From Deltaproteobacteria bacterium (GTDB lineage Bacteria; Desulfobacterota; Desulfobacteria; Desulfobacterales; JAFDCJ01), in assembly GCA_019310665.1 (NCBI GenBank), contig JAFDDW010000038.1, forward strand, positions 1 to 14,662: a stretch of 14,662 nucleotides of DNA, given 5' to 3'. Below, piece after piece: positions 1 through 6,922 of the stretch. The translations under genes and the position numbers were made by a program. The stretch's first letter is position 1; each line of letters starts with the position of its first letter. The notes beneath the pieces were generated by a model. It was not told the DNA's origin, searched no databases, and was given only the letters and a program-made list of their open reading frames with translations.

Positions 1-775
1 CCTTCCTGCCTCCACCCAAATCGAAGCTGCGCTTGACCACTTTGATACGGTCCTGGGCAAACCATTGAATGCACGCCGGATACAGCTCCCATTCAATTGC
101 CAGCCCCTTTTTGCGGATCGACTCGAGGGTATCATCCGGCTCAATTGGAAACGCCCGCTGACCAATGATCGGCCCGGTATCTTCTCCATAATCAATAAAG
201 TGAACCGTGCAACCGCCAACCTTGCAACCATAGCGGAAAGTGTCTCCGTATCCGTCGATGCCGGGGAAGGCCGGCAGCAGCGCCGGGTGAATATTCATAA
301 TTCGCAGTCTATGTCGATCGGTATTGATGCGGTCAATAAAATAGGGGGTTAAATTGCGCATAAAACCGGCTAAAACCAGTAGGTCGAACGAATGGGGTTT
401 CATGGCCTCCAACAGCTTTGCTTCGGCAATCACACGGGTCAGCAAAAAGGATTTGACCCTTGCCGGGTCATCTTGATCCGAAAAGATCGTCTGTAAGATC
501 GTCTGTTTCGCCAATAATTCGTCGAGGTCGAAATCATCCGGAAGCACTGCCTTTTGCGGGTCATTTTTAAATTCACGGATGATTGATTTATAGTCGACGA
601 CAAACGTAGCGATGTCGTTCCGGCGGGCCCTCTCAAGGCCTCCGGCACCGGGAGTATCGGATCCGACAAAAACCATCTGGCCGCTAATTTGGGTGCGGTG
701 ACAGGCGTCGATAATCGCCTGTAAATTAGTTCCTCCTCCGGAAATAAGCGCTCCGATTTGAATGTTTCTATCCAA
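1..775 (-). CDS. purN: Phosphoribosylglycinamide formyltransferase (PurN), 3' end cut by window edge
   Basis: PurN transfers a formyl group from 10-formyl-tetrahydrofolate to glycinamide ribonucleotide, the third step of cytosolic purine synthesis. The reading frame is open to the window edge (258 codons visible). An N-terminal ISGGGTNLQ loop sits at residues 11-19, and the catalytic triad is visible as N161, H163 (in MNIHPALLP) and D199 (in EDTGP). The H-to-D spacing of 36 equals that of the E. coli enzyme (H108, D144). Compared with E. coli there are about 50 extra residues between the N-terminal nucleotide-binding part and the LVLAGF strand (about residues 65-128), rich in Asp, Lys and Gln. 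The start is taken as TTG at 775 because GGAGGT lies 8 bases upstream; an in-frame GTG nine bases earlier would overlap that ribosome-binding site. The C-terminal end is outside the window. Function is secure; the exact start is inferred. Confidence 0.93.
   Translation of the reverse strand, partial: MDRNIQIGALISGGGTNLQAIIDACHRTQISGQMVFVGSDTPGAGGLERARRNDIATFVVDYKSIIREFKNDPQKAVLPDDFDLDELLAKQTILQTIFSDQDDPARVKSFLLTRVIAEAKLLEAMKPHSFDLLVLAGFMRNLTPYFIDRINTDRHRLRIMNIHPALLPAFPGIDGYGDTFRYGCKVGGCTVHFIDYGEDTGPIIGQRAFPIEPDDTLESIRKKGLAIEWELYPACIQWFAQDRIKVVKRSFDLGGGRK
483..506. repeat. 12-bp perfect tandem duplication inside purN
   Basis: The 12-base unit AAGATCGTCTGT occurs twice head to tail (483-494 and 495-506). 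It is in frame and encodes QTIL-QTIF in the purN insertion segment (about residues 90-98). It adds four residues without disturbing the active site, so it looks like a tolerated slippage event. Confidence 0.9.
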
Positions 776-1099
776 TAGGGACACCTCCAGTTGATGCACC
801 TTGATAATAAAATAGATGCGGAATCCCGCATCGCGGGGAGAAGCTCATTGATCACAGCTCATAGCCCATAGGCGAAGGGAAGTCAACTACCGTCCCGTGT
901 GCAGCGGGGCTACGTCATTTGGGCAGGCAATTGACTGAAAATACAAAACTTACTTGCTTCAGACCTCGTCATTCAGCTTGAAAAAATAGCTGTGACTCTT
1001 TAGCTGTCGTGGGATTGCATGAAAATTGGACACTGGCACCCATGCTCGGAGTCGGTCAACGCTGACTTTGAAGCTGCTCTGACCTTAATGTGGTCAAGG
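776..1099. other. Divergent non-coding region between purN and trxA
   Basis: No convincing gene is present. On the purN side there is a 7-bp stem with a 4-base loop (815-821 with 826-832). Next comes a short heptad-periodic run at about 843-877 with GCTCAT/GCCCAT words spaced by 7, then a bulged GC hairpin at 891-914 framed by GTAG on the minus strand. The rest, up to the trxA promoter, shows nothing I can name. A purN promoter must lie here on the minus strand but no clear -35/-10 pair was found. Confidence 0.5.
879..920 (-). repeat. REP-like hairpin, possible remnant of an IS200/RAYT-type end
   Basis: Read on the minus strand, GTAG is followed by an imperfect GC-rich palindrome (CCCCG against CGGGACG, 7-base loop) and a second GTAG. 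A GTAG or similar tetranucleotide at the foot of a palindrome is the layout of bacterial REP sequences moved by REP-associated tyrosine transposases. No transposase is in the window and only one copy was seen, so this is a weak call; a chance GC hairpin is possible. Confidence 0.3.
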
Positions 1100-1128
1100 T
1101 TGACAACCCACATCCCTATCACTATAAT
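1100..1128 (+). promoter_or_regulatory. Consensus sigma70 promoter for trxA
   Basis: TTGACA (1100-1105), a 17-base spacer, then TATAAT (1123-1128): all twelve bases match the sigma70 consensus at optimal spacing. Transcription would begin near 1135, giving a leader of about 40 bases before trxA. No operator is evident. Confidence 0.85.
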
Positions 1129-1175
1129 ACGGCAATCGTATACTTTAGAACAATCCAAGGAAAGGATGTAATGTT

Positions 1176-1502
1176 ATGGCAGAAGGTATTATGGAGCTAG
1201 ATGACGGAAATTTTGAATCGGAAGTGTTGCAATCCGATAAGCCGGTGCTGGTCGACTTTTGGGCGCCGTGGTGCGGCCCCTGCAAAGCCATTGGGCCGCT
1301 GGTTGAAGATCTTGCGAATACGTTCGGTGATAAAATTAAGTTTGCCAAGTGCAACGTCGATAACAGTCCGGTTACGCCGGGAAAATTCGGAATCAAAGCC
1401 ATCCCTACGCTTATTTTCTTTAAAAAAGGTGACGTTGTCGAGCAAATCACGGGGATGGTTGCCAAATCAAAATTGGAAGAGGCTATAAACAAGTTGTTGT
1501 AA
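1176..1502 (+). CDS. trxA: Thioredoxin
   Basis: A small cytosolic thiol-disulfide oxidoreductase of 108 residues, the usual length for thioredoxin 1. The active site WCGPC is at residues 32-36 and the cis-proline of AIPT is P77; the DFWAPWCGPC and KKG elements around them are canonical. An extra, non-catalytic cysteine lies at C59. The start at 1176 is supported by AAAGGA at 1161-1166; an ATG at 1171 is out of frame. The gene is driven by a fully consensus promoter. No thioredoxin reductase gene follows: the next gene is a BamD-like lipoprotein 90 bases downstream, probably co-transcribed because no terminator is visible between them. Confidence 0.97.
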   Translation: MAEGIMELDDGNFESEVLQSDKPVLVDFWAPWCGPCKAIGPLVEDLANTFGDKIKFAKCNVDNSPVTPGKFGIKAIPTLIFFKKGDVVEQITGMVAKSKLEEAINKLL

Positions 1503-1592
1503 GGAATATTCAAACAGGACGGGTCCCTGGGAGTACCTTCGGGTTTGTCGACCTGCCGTTAGTTGCCGTTCAAGCGCTTACAAGGCAAGGAC

Positions 1593-2282
1593 ATGAAACG
1601 TTTTATTGTTGTCGGGATCATAATCTTGCTGGTCGGTTCCGGATGCAACGCAATTAAAAAGAGCTGGAACGCCATCACCGGCCAGGAATTCAGCGCCTCT
1701 GCCCAGCAGTTGGCCTGGGACGGCATGGATGCCTATGAAGATGGTGACTACAAAGAGGCCATCGAGCATTTTCAGCAATTAAAAGACTGGTACCCATTTT
1801 CCAAATATTCCATTCTGGCTGAACTAAAAATTGCCGACTCCAATTATCATTTAAAAAATTATGAGGAAGCCATTTTTGCTTACGATGAGTTTGAAAAGCT
1901 GCACCCGCGCAATGAGGCCATCCCCTACGTTATCTACCAGATAGGGCGGTGCTATTTTGATCAAATCGACACCATCGATCGGGATCAGATGCCTGCCCTC
2001 AAGGCCTTCGAGACCTTCCAGCGCCTGGACAAACAATTTCCAAATGACAAATATGCTCGCAGCGGGGCTGAGCATATCACCACTTGTGTAAAAAGCCTGG
2101 TCGGCAACGAATATTATATCGGTGTCTTTTATTACAAATCAAAGCACTACAAAGCCGCCCTGCATCGTTTTATGGCGGTGCTTTCCGATTATCCGGACGT
2201 GGGATATCACCAAAAAGCCCTTGAGTATATCGCCAAATGCGAGGCCGAGTTATCACCGGAGGTAGAAACTGGCACCAATTAG
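1593..2282 (+). CDS. bamD: Outer membrane assembly lipoprotein BamD-like, TPR repeats
   Basis: BamD is a periplasm-facing lipoprotein of the BAM complex that helps insert beta-barrel proteins into the outer membrane. This 229-residue product begins with a short Lys-Arg plus hydrophobic signal peptide ending in GSGC, so Cys18 would be the lipidated residue; the lipobox is imperfect (Gly rather than Leu at -3). The body is a string of tetratricopeptide-type helices: AYEDGDYKEAIEHF, then a YPFSKYS link as in BamD, then NYEEAIFAYDEF, a loop carrying DRDQ, and a final KHYKAALHRF. The start is placed at ATG 1593, preceded by AAGG at 1582-1585, rather than an upstream start at 1563 that would put charged residues before the signal peptide. 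It follows trxA. A general TPR lipoprotein is the alternative, but length and motif order fit BamD well. Confidence 0.88.
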   Translation: MKRFIVVGIIILLVGSGCNAIKKSWNAITGQEFSASAQQLAWDGMDAYEDGDYKEAIEHFQQLKDWYPFSKYSILAELKIADSNYHLKNYEEAIFAYDEFEKLHPRNEAIPYVIYQIGRCYFDQIDTIDRDQMPALKAFETFQRLDKQFPNDKYARSGAEHITTCVKSLVGNEYYIGVFYYKSKHYKAALHRFMAVLSDYPDVGYHQKALEYIAKCEAELSPEVETGTN

Positions 2283-2477
2283 ACCGGGCCTGATCACGTC
2301 TTCAGCCGATCCGAGCTTTTTTTTTCAAATTGGAAAAATTAAATCTGATCGCAATCAATCCAATACGGGCAAAATTCAGGTAAAAAAACTCTTTACACCC
2401 ACTCTCATTTAGTGTAGATGAAATCGCTTTAATGTTGGTTTTTTTGATATCTAAAGAATCTCGCAAGGAGAATAATC

Positions 2478-2669
2478 ATGTCCAAGATATGTGAAGTATG
2501 CGGTAAAAAACCCATGGTGGGGAGCAATGTGAGCCATGCCCACAATGTGACCAAACGTAGATTTAATCCAAACCTTCAACGAGTGCGGACGATTTCAAAC
2601 GGGAGAGTCAAAAAAATGGTGGTCTGCACCAATTGCATTAAATCGGGGTCTGTGGTTAAGGCGCCATAA
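2478..2669 (+). CDS. rpmB: 50S ribosomal protein L28, zinc-binding form
   Basis: A structural protein of the large ribosomal subunit. The 63-residue product has the L28 signature GKKPMVGSNVSHAHNVTKR and keeps two CxxC pairs (C5/C8 and C50/C53), marking it as the C+ form that binds zinc; C- paralogues lack these. AAGGAGA lies 7 bases before the ATG. The 195-base gap after bamD contains a run of nine T at 2317-2325, but I found no good stem just before it. A weak promoter (TTTACA at 2392, poor -10) may sit ahead of rpmB. The gene stands alone and faces the convergent rel gene. Confidence 0.97.
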   Translation: MSKICEVCGKKPMVGSNVSHAHNVTKRRFNPNLQRVRTISNGRVKKMVVCTNCIKSGSVVKAP

Positions 2670-2755
2670 CCATTCAGAAAGCCTAACACTCAGCGTAACA
2701 TCAAAGTAAATTCTAAACCAGTTGCAACAGAAGGATTTATAATGACAGAGCCCTC

Positions 2756-4903
2756 CTAGCCTACCCTTTTTACGTCCTGCACGCGTTTAACCTTTTTGAC
2801 GGCAGACAATATCTTGTCTAAATGGCTGACATCTTCAACGCCGATGGTAAAAAAACTGTCGACCATCTTGTTATCGTGGGTTTCAGAGGTGGCATGGAGG
2901 ATGTTTGCACCGAATTTGCTGATATTGCTAACGACATCAGCCAGCAACCCCACCCGATCCTGTGAGATTATCCGGATTTTCACCGGGAAGACCTCACTGG
3001 TCTCCTGATTCCATTCGACTTCGATTTGACGATCCGGATTCATACGCAGGGCATTGATGCAAGTGGTCCGGTGCACGGTAACGCCGAAACCGCGGGTAAT
3101 ATAGCCGACAATCGGATCGCCGGGAACCGGTTGGCAGCATTTGCCGAATTTTATGAGGATATCATCTACCCCTCTGACAAGCACACCGGTTTTCAGTTTC
3201 TTTTTGCGGCCCACACGTCCAATGAATTTGTTGAAAATGGACGCCTCATCCTCTGCAGCCTCCTGGTTTTGAGGAACAATTTTTCGAATAACCTGCAGGG
3301 GAGTAATTTTCCCGTAACCTACGTTGGCAATCAAATCATCAACGGCCTTAAACCCGAACTGGGCCCCGATCTCCTCCATTTTCTCGGATTTAACCAGGGT
3401 GTTAAAATTCAGCTTCGCTTTGCGAAAGGCCTTGTGAAGCATCTCCCGGCCCAGGGTCATACTGCGCTCTTTTTCCTGGGTCTTGATCCAGTGCCGGATC
3501 TTTGAACGCGCCTTGATGGTTTTGACAAATTTGAGCCAATCTTTGCTGGGATGATGATTTTTGGAGGTGATGATTTCAATTATATCGCCGGTCTTTAATT
3601 CATATGTCAGCGGAACCAGCTGACCGTTTACCTTGGCACCGGTGCATTGGTTACCCACTTCGGTATGGATCTTGTAGGCAAAATCAACTGTAGTCACGCC
3701 ATTCGGCAAGGTTTTTATTTCACCGCGAGGAGTGAACACATAAACTTCATCCTGGAACAGATCAATGCGAACATTTTCCAGGAACTCACCGGGGTCTCGA
3801 AAGTTTTCCTGGTTTTCGACGATGTCCTGAATCCAGGCAAATTTTTGGCTGATATTTTCATCAACCTTTTTTCCTTCTTTATAACTCCAGTGCGCGGCGA
3901 TACCGGATTTGGCGACGCGGTCCATGTCCCAGGTTCGGATTTGAATTTCAATGCGCTCGCCAAAGGGTCCGACGACCGTGGTGTGCAGGGACTGGTACAT
4001 ATTCGCTTTGGGACGCGCGATATAATCTTTAAACTTGTGATCGATCGGCTTCCACATGGAGTGAATCAGTCCCAGGGCCTCATAACACAATGAAATGGAA
4101 GCGAGAATGATTCGAAAAGCAGTGATATCATAGATTTCCTCAAACGGGAGGTTCTGGGAAACCATCTTGTTGAAAACACTCAAATAGTTTTTGTTGCGTC
4201 CCAAAACCTCACATTTTAAGTCCGTCTCCTCCATCTTTTTCTGGATGAAGTTCTTGACGGTCTCCATGTATTTTTCACGATCGGATCTGGACGTGGCCAC
4301 AAGCGTCTGAATCTGCTCATATTCGTCCGGTTGGAGATATTTAAAAGAACTTTCTTCCAGTTCATTTTTGATCCAATAAATTCCAAGACGCGCGGCAATG
4401 GGGGCGTAAATATCAAGCGTTTCCCGGGCAATTTCCACCCTCTTGTTTGGCTTGTGGAATTGCAGGGTCCGCATATTGTGGAGCCGATCAGCCAGTTTAA
4501 TCAGAATAACCCGGATATCATCGGCCATTGCCAGAAACATCTTGCGAAGGCTTTCAGCCTGTCGGGCACGGGAGCTGTGAAAAGAAAGACTGCTGAGTTT
4601 GGTAACACCCGAAACGATGTGGAGAACTTCAGGCCCGAAAAGTTTTTCGATTTCCTCCGGGTTGGCAGGGGTGTCCTCGATCACATCATGCAAAAGACCG
4701 GCCGTCACGCTGATCACATCCAGTTTCATGTCACTCAGGATTCCGGCCACCTCCAGAGGATGGGACAAATACGGTTCTCCGGACAGGCGGATCTGACCTT
4801 CGTGCACCCGGGCAGAAAAAACATAAGCCCGTTCAATGATATCCAAGTCCGTTTGCGGATGGTATTCCGTAATCTTGTCTATGATGTCGTTGATTCGGAT
4901 CAA
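2756..4903 (-). CDS. rel: Bifunctional (p)ppGpp synthetase/hydrolase, Rel/SpoT family
   Basis: This enzyme makes and degrades the stringent-response alarmone (p)ppGpp. The 715 residues contain, in order: an HD hydrolase domain with metal and catalytic residues visible (H48, H72-D73, E76-D77, D139 in KLADRLHN); a synthetase domain (about 230-345) with D259 and E319 in EIQIRT; a TGS domain (about 386-447); a zinc-finger-like region with KCCQPVPGD; and a C-terminal ACT domain (about 640-715). The charge motif that is RXKD in bifunctional enzymes and EXDD in RelA reads KFKD here (residues 290-293), keeping the bifunctional charge pattern. Translation is taken to start at TTG 4903, because an in-frame TAA lies six bases upstream and the resulting MIRINDIIDKI matches the family N-terminus. 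The ribosome-binding site is poor, and repeat DNA begins immediately upstream. Confidence 0.95.
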   Translation of the reverse strand: MIRINDIIDKITEYHPQTDLDIIERAYVFSARVHEGQIRLSGEPYLSHPLEVAGILSDMKLDVISVTAGLLHDVIEDTPANPEEIEKLFGPEVLHIVSGVTKLSSLSFHSSRARQAESLRKMFLAMADDIRVILIKLADRLHNMRTLQFHKPNKRVEIARETLDIYAPIAARLGIYWIKNELEESSFKYLQPDEYEQIQTLVATSRSDREKYMETVKNFIQKKMEETDLKCEVLGRNKNYLSVFNKMVSQNLPFEEIYDITAFRIILASISLCYEALGLIHSMWKPIDHKFKDYIARPKANMYQSLHTTVVGPFGERIEIQIRTWDMDRVAKSGIAAHWSYKEGKKVDENISQKFAWIQDIVENQENFRDPGEFLENVRIDLFQDEVYVFTPRGEIKTLPNGVTTVDFAYKIHTEVGNQCTGAKVNGQLVPLTYELKTGDIIEIITSKNHHPSKDWLKFVKTIKARSKIRHWIKTQEKERSMTLGREMLHKAFRKAKLNFNTLVKSEKMEEIGAQFGFKAVDDLIANVGYGKITPLQVIRKIVPQNQEAAEDEASIFNKFIGRVGRKKKLKTGVLVRGVDDILIKFGKCCQPVPGDPIVGYITRGFGVTVHRTTCINALRMNPDRQIEVEWNQETSEVFPVKIRIISQDRVGLLADVVSNISKFGANILHATSETHDNKMVDSFFTIGVEDVSHLDKILSAVKKVKRVQDVKRVG

Positions 4904-5162
4904 TGCTGGTTACTCGTTAGTTGTTGTTCGATACTCGATGCTTGATGCCAGTTACTAGGCGCTGGCAGCTGGAACTATGTGGTATAAGGTAGAAGGTGTA
5001 AGGTAAAGGGTTAAGGGATCAGAATCCTTTATCATAGACCCGATGCCCTACTTCGCCCTTGGCCTTTCACCTTTTACCCTCTACCTTAGACCTTTTATCG
5101 CCGGCAACCAGTGACAAAGAATCAGCCGATAGTGACCAGTAATCATGAACTATCGATGATTA
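4904..5162. repeat. Heptad-periodic inverted repeat between rel and proS
   Basis: Nearly the whole gap from the rel start codon to the ancestral proS stop codon consists of degenerate 7-base words. The inner left arm 4981-5008 is four GGTATAA-like words; the inner right arm 5065-5092 is its reverse complement at 22 of 28 positions. Outer left words are of CTGGTTA type (4906, 4962, 4969) and TCGATAC type (about 4929-4945). Outer right words are of CCAGTAA type (5108, 5136). A transcript could fold into a long imperfect hairpin. The 7-base period rules out coding. It could act as a terminator for proS or simply be selfish or slippage-born DNA. Confidence 0.8.
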
Positions 5163-5233
5163 TCAGTATGCTTTAGCAAATATAGCCCAACTGGTGCCCG
5201 GCTTGCCGCAGCCGATACAGGTCCCTTTAACTG
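5163..5233 (-). pseudogene. Detached true 3' end of proS
   Basis: In the frame proS would have with only one copy of the 46-bp unit, this stretch encodes 23 residues beginning TVKGTCIGCGK and ending IFAKAY, then TGA at 5163-5165. This is the expected end of zinc-domain-type prolyl-tRNA synthetases: a CxxC pair and a C-terminal aromatic residue. From start 6729, the length minus 46 is 1521, exactly divisible by three. The segment is now out of frame and has no start of its own. Confidence 0.9.
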
Positions 5234-5325
5234 TATCCTGTTCAAGCGGCAGGCAGCGGATAGTGACCGCCTGATTCTCTATCCTGTTCAAGCGGCAGGC
5301 AGCGGATAGTGACCGCCTGATTCTC
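5234..5325. repeat. Perfect 46-bp tandem duplication in proS
   Basis: Positions 5234-5279 and 5280-5325 are identical and directly adjacent, and one further base also matches. 46 is not a multiple of three, so the second copy changes the proS frame. Perfect identity implies a very recent event or a sequencing/assembly artefact. Slippage between the copies could restore the gene. Confidence 0.97.
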
Positions 5326-6729
5326 TTTGATCTTTAATTCGCACGCTTCCTCACCGCACCAGGGGGAGCGGGCAAAACCTCCGTGAATTTCCGGTTTTTC
5401 TAAATTCTGCGGGGTAAAAAAGTCGCTGAACGTCCGGGCATCCTCAATGGTCAGGGTATGATCCCGGGCATAGGCCGCCGCCCTGGCAAAAAGATTTCCC
5501 TGAATTTCATCCAGAATATTAGCCAATTCGGCTACAAACTGCTCTGTTTTTAGGGAAACTTTTTCATTATGCGCCTTATCGCGCCGCCCGACAAAAACAG
5601 AATCCTGGGCGATGTCCCGGGGGCCGATTTCAACCCGCAACGGGATCCCCTTTTTAATCCAGTCCCAGCCGCGCGCGCCCCCGATGTCGCGATCATCAAT
5701 TTCCACCACGATTTTGCGATGGTGATAATATTTTTCTCTCAGACGCTGCGCCAGTCTTTCAGTATATCCCATCACATTTTCCCTGTCTTCGGGTTTTCTG
5801 ACGATCGGCATCAAGACAACATGGGCCGATGCGACTCGGGGAGGCAAAATGAGCCCGTCATCGTCACCGTGGGTCATGATCAAGCCCCCGATCAGGCGTG
5901 TCGAAGCACCCCATGAGGTGGTCCAGACATAATCTTCGCTTTCCTCGGCGGATTGAAACTTGATTCCGGACGCCCTCGCAAAATTCTGACCCAGAAAATG
6001 AGAAGTGCCGGCCTGCAGGGCTTTGCGATCCTGCATCATGGCTTCGATACAAAAGGTATCCACCGCTCCGGGAAAGCGTTCGGCTGCCGTCTTTCGGCCT
6101 TGAATTACCGGCATGGCCAAATAGTCTTCCGCCATGCGGGCATACACCTCGAGCATGAGCTTGGTCCGCTCAATGGCTTCTTCTTTGGTCGCATGCGCGG
6201 TGTGTCCCTCCTGCCATAAAAATTCACTGGTTCTTAAAAACATCCGGGTTCGCATTTCCCATCGCACCACGTTGGCCCACTGGTTGATTAAAATGGGAAG
6301 ATCGCGATAACTGCTCACCCACTTGGAAAATGAATCTCCAATGATGGTTTCAGAAGTCGGCCGAACCACCAGCGGTTCCGTCAGCGGGCCGGCCGGAACC
6401 AGGCCGCCTTCGGGACCCTTCTCGAGCCGGTGGTGGGTGACCACCGCGCACTCAGTGGCAAAGCCCTCCACATGCTGGGCTTCTTTTTCGAAAAAGCTTA
6501 AAGGGATAAACAACGGAAAATAGGCATTTTTGACACCGGTCTCTTTGAACATATCATCTAGCACACACACGATATTTTCCCAAATCGCGTAGCCCCACGG
6601 TTTAATGACCATGCAACCTCTGACCGGTGAACGCTCCGCCAGATCGGATGCGTTAATCACCTGTTGATACCATTCCGGATAATCTTCCGCCCTTGTCGGT
6701 GTTATTGCGGTCTTCACTTTACTCCCCAT
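5242..6729 (-). CDS. proS: Prolyl-tRNA synthetase, archaeal/eukaryote-like type, C-terminus frameshifted
   Basis: This class II aminoacyl-tRNA synthetase charges tRNA-Pro. As read it has 495 residues: catalytic core with the TSE loop (125-127), motif 2 around MRTRMFLRTSEFLWQEGHTAH (159-179) and motif 3 GGLIMTHGDDDGL (281-293), anticodon-binding domain (about 303-410), and a C-terminal zinc-type domain starting at about 411. The start at 6729 is preferred over ATG 6744 because AAGGA lies five bases before it. The end is abnormal. After EQD (residue 483) a perfect 46-bp duplication shifts the frame, giving 12 unrelated residues (RESGGHYPLPAA) and a stop. Without the duplication the protein would be 506 residues, ending in a stretch with CIGC and FAKAY. 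C458 and C463 remain, but the second cysteine pair and the terminal tyrosine are lost. It is either a damaged gene or an assembly error. Confidence 0.93.
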   Translation of the reverse strand: MGSKVKTAITPTRAEDYPEWYQQVINASDLAERSPVRGCMVIKPWGYAIWENIVCVLDDMFKETGVKNAYFPLFIPLSFFEKEAQHVEGFATECAVVTHHRLEKGPEGGLVPAGPLTEPLVVRPTSETIIGDSFSKWVSSYRDLPILINQWANVVRWEMRTRMFLRTSEFLWQEGHTAHATKEEAIERTKLMLEVYARMAEDYLAMPVIQGRKTAAERFPGAVDTFCIEAMMQDRKALQAGTSHFLGQNFARASGIKFQSAEESEDYVWTTSWGASTRLIGGLIMTHGDDDGLILPPRVASAHVVLMPIVRKPEDRENVMGYTERLAQRLREKYYHHRKIVVEIDDRDIGGARGWDWIKKGIPLRVEIGPRDIAQDSVFVGRRDKAHNEKVSLKTEQFVAELANILDEIQGNLFARAAAYARDHTLTIEDARTFSDFFTPQNLEKPEIHGGFARSPWCGEEACELKIKENQAVTIRCLPLEQDRESGGHYPLPAA

Positions 6730-6772
6730 TTGGTTCCTTTCCATTGTATAGATAGAATCTTTTTAATAGTTC

Positions 6773-6894
6773 ACCGCAGAGATCGCGGAGAACGCTGAGA
6801 AAATCATAATACAATAAATATATATAATTAAGAGGAAAATTTTGTGATAACTTTTTGATATAAAAATCTCTGCGACCTCTGCGTACTCTGCGGT
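6773..6894. repeat. 9-base-periodic inverted repeat between proS and ispG
   Basis: The left arm 6773-6799 is three 9-base words of ACCGCAGAG type; the right arm 6868-6894 is three words of CTCTGCGGT type. The right arm matches the reverse complement of the left at about 21 of 27 positions, and the outermost 9 are perfect. The 68-base centre is very AT-rich. Both flanking genes are on the minus strand, so the element lies downstream of ispG and upstream of proS. Same architecture as the heptad elements but with a 9-base period. Confidence 0.8.
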
Positions 6895-6922
6895 TGGTTT
6901 AGCTGTTACAATTTTTTCGTCC

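Noticed and set aside
439..855. Minus-strand open frame of 138 codons overlapping purN
   Set aside because: It lies out of frame over the 5' half of purN, whose conserved motifs are clear; composition is typical of an antiparallel or shifted shadow.
1031..1050. Possible sigma54 promoter (TGGCAC)
   Set aside because: The GG to GC distance is too short for a -24/-12 pair.
2283..2325. Intrinsic terminator after bamD
   Set aside because: A nine-T run is present at 2317-2325, but the only stem found (GGCCTGA with TCAGCC) is short, bulged and nine bases away from the T run.
3647..4093. Long plus-strand open frames opposite rel, including 4331-4945
   Set aside because: Antisense shadows of rel; all recognisable domains are on the minus strand.
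4904..5162. Possible CRISPR array
   Set aside because: Units are 7 bases, degenerate and contiguous with no unique spacers, and the two halves are mirrored.
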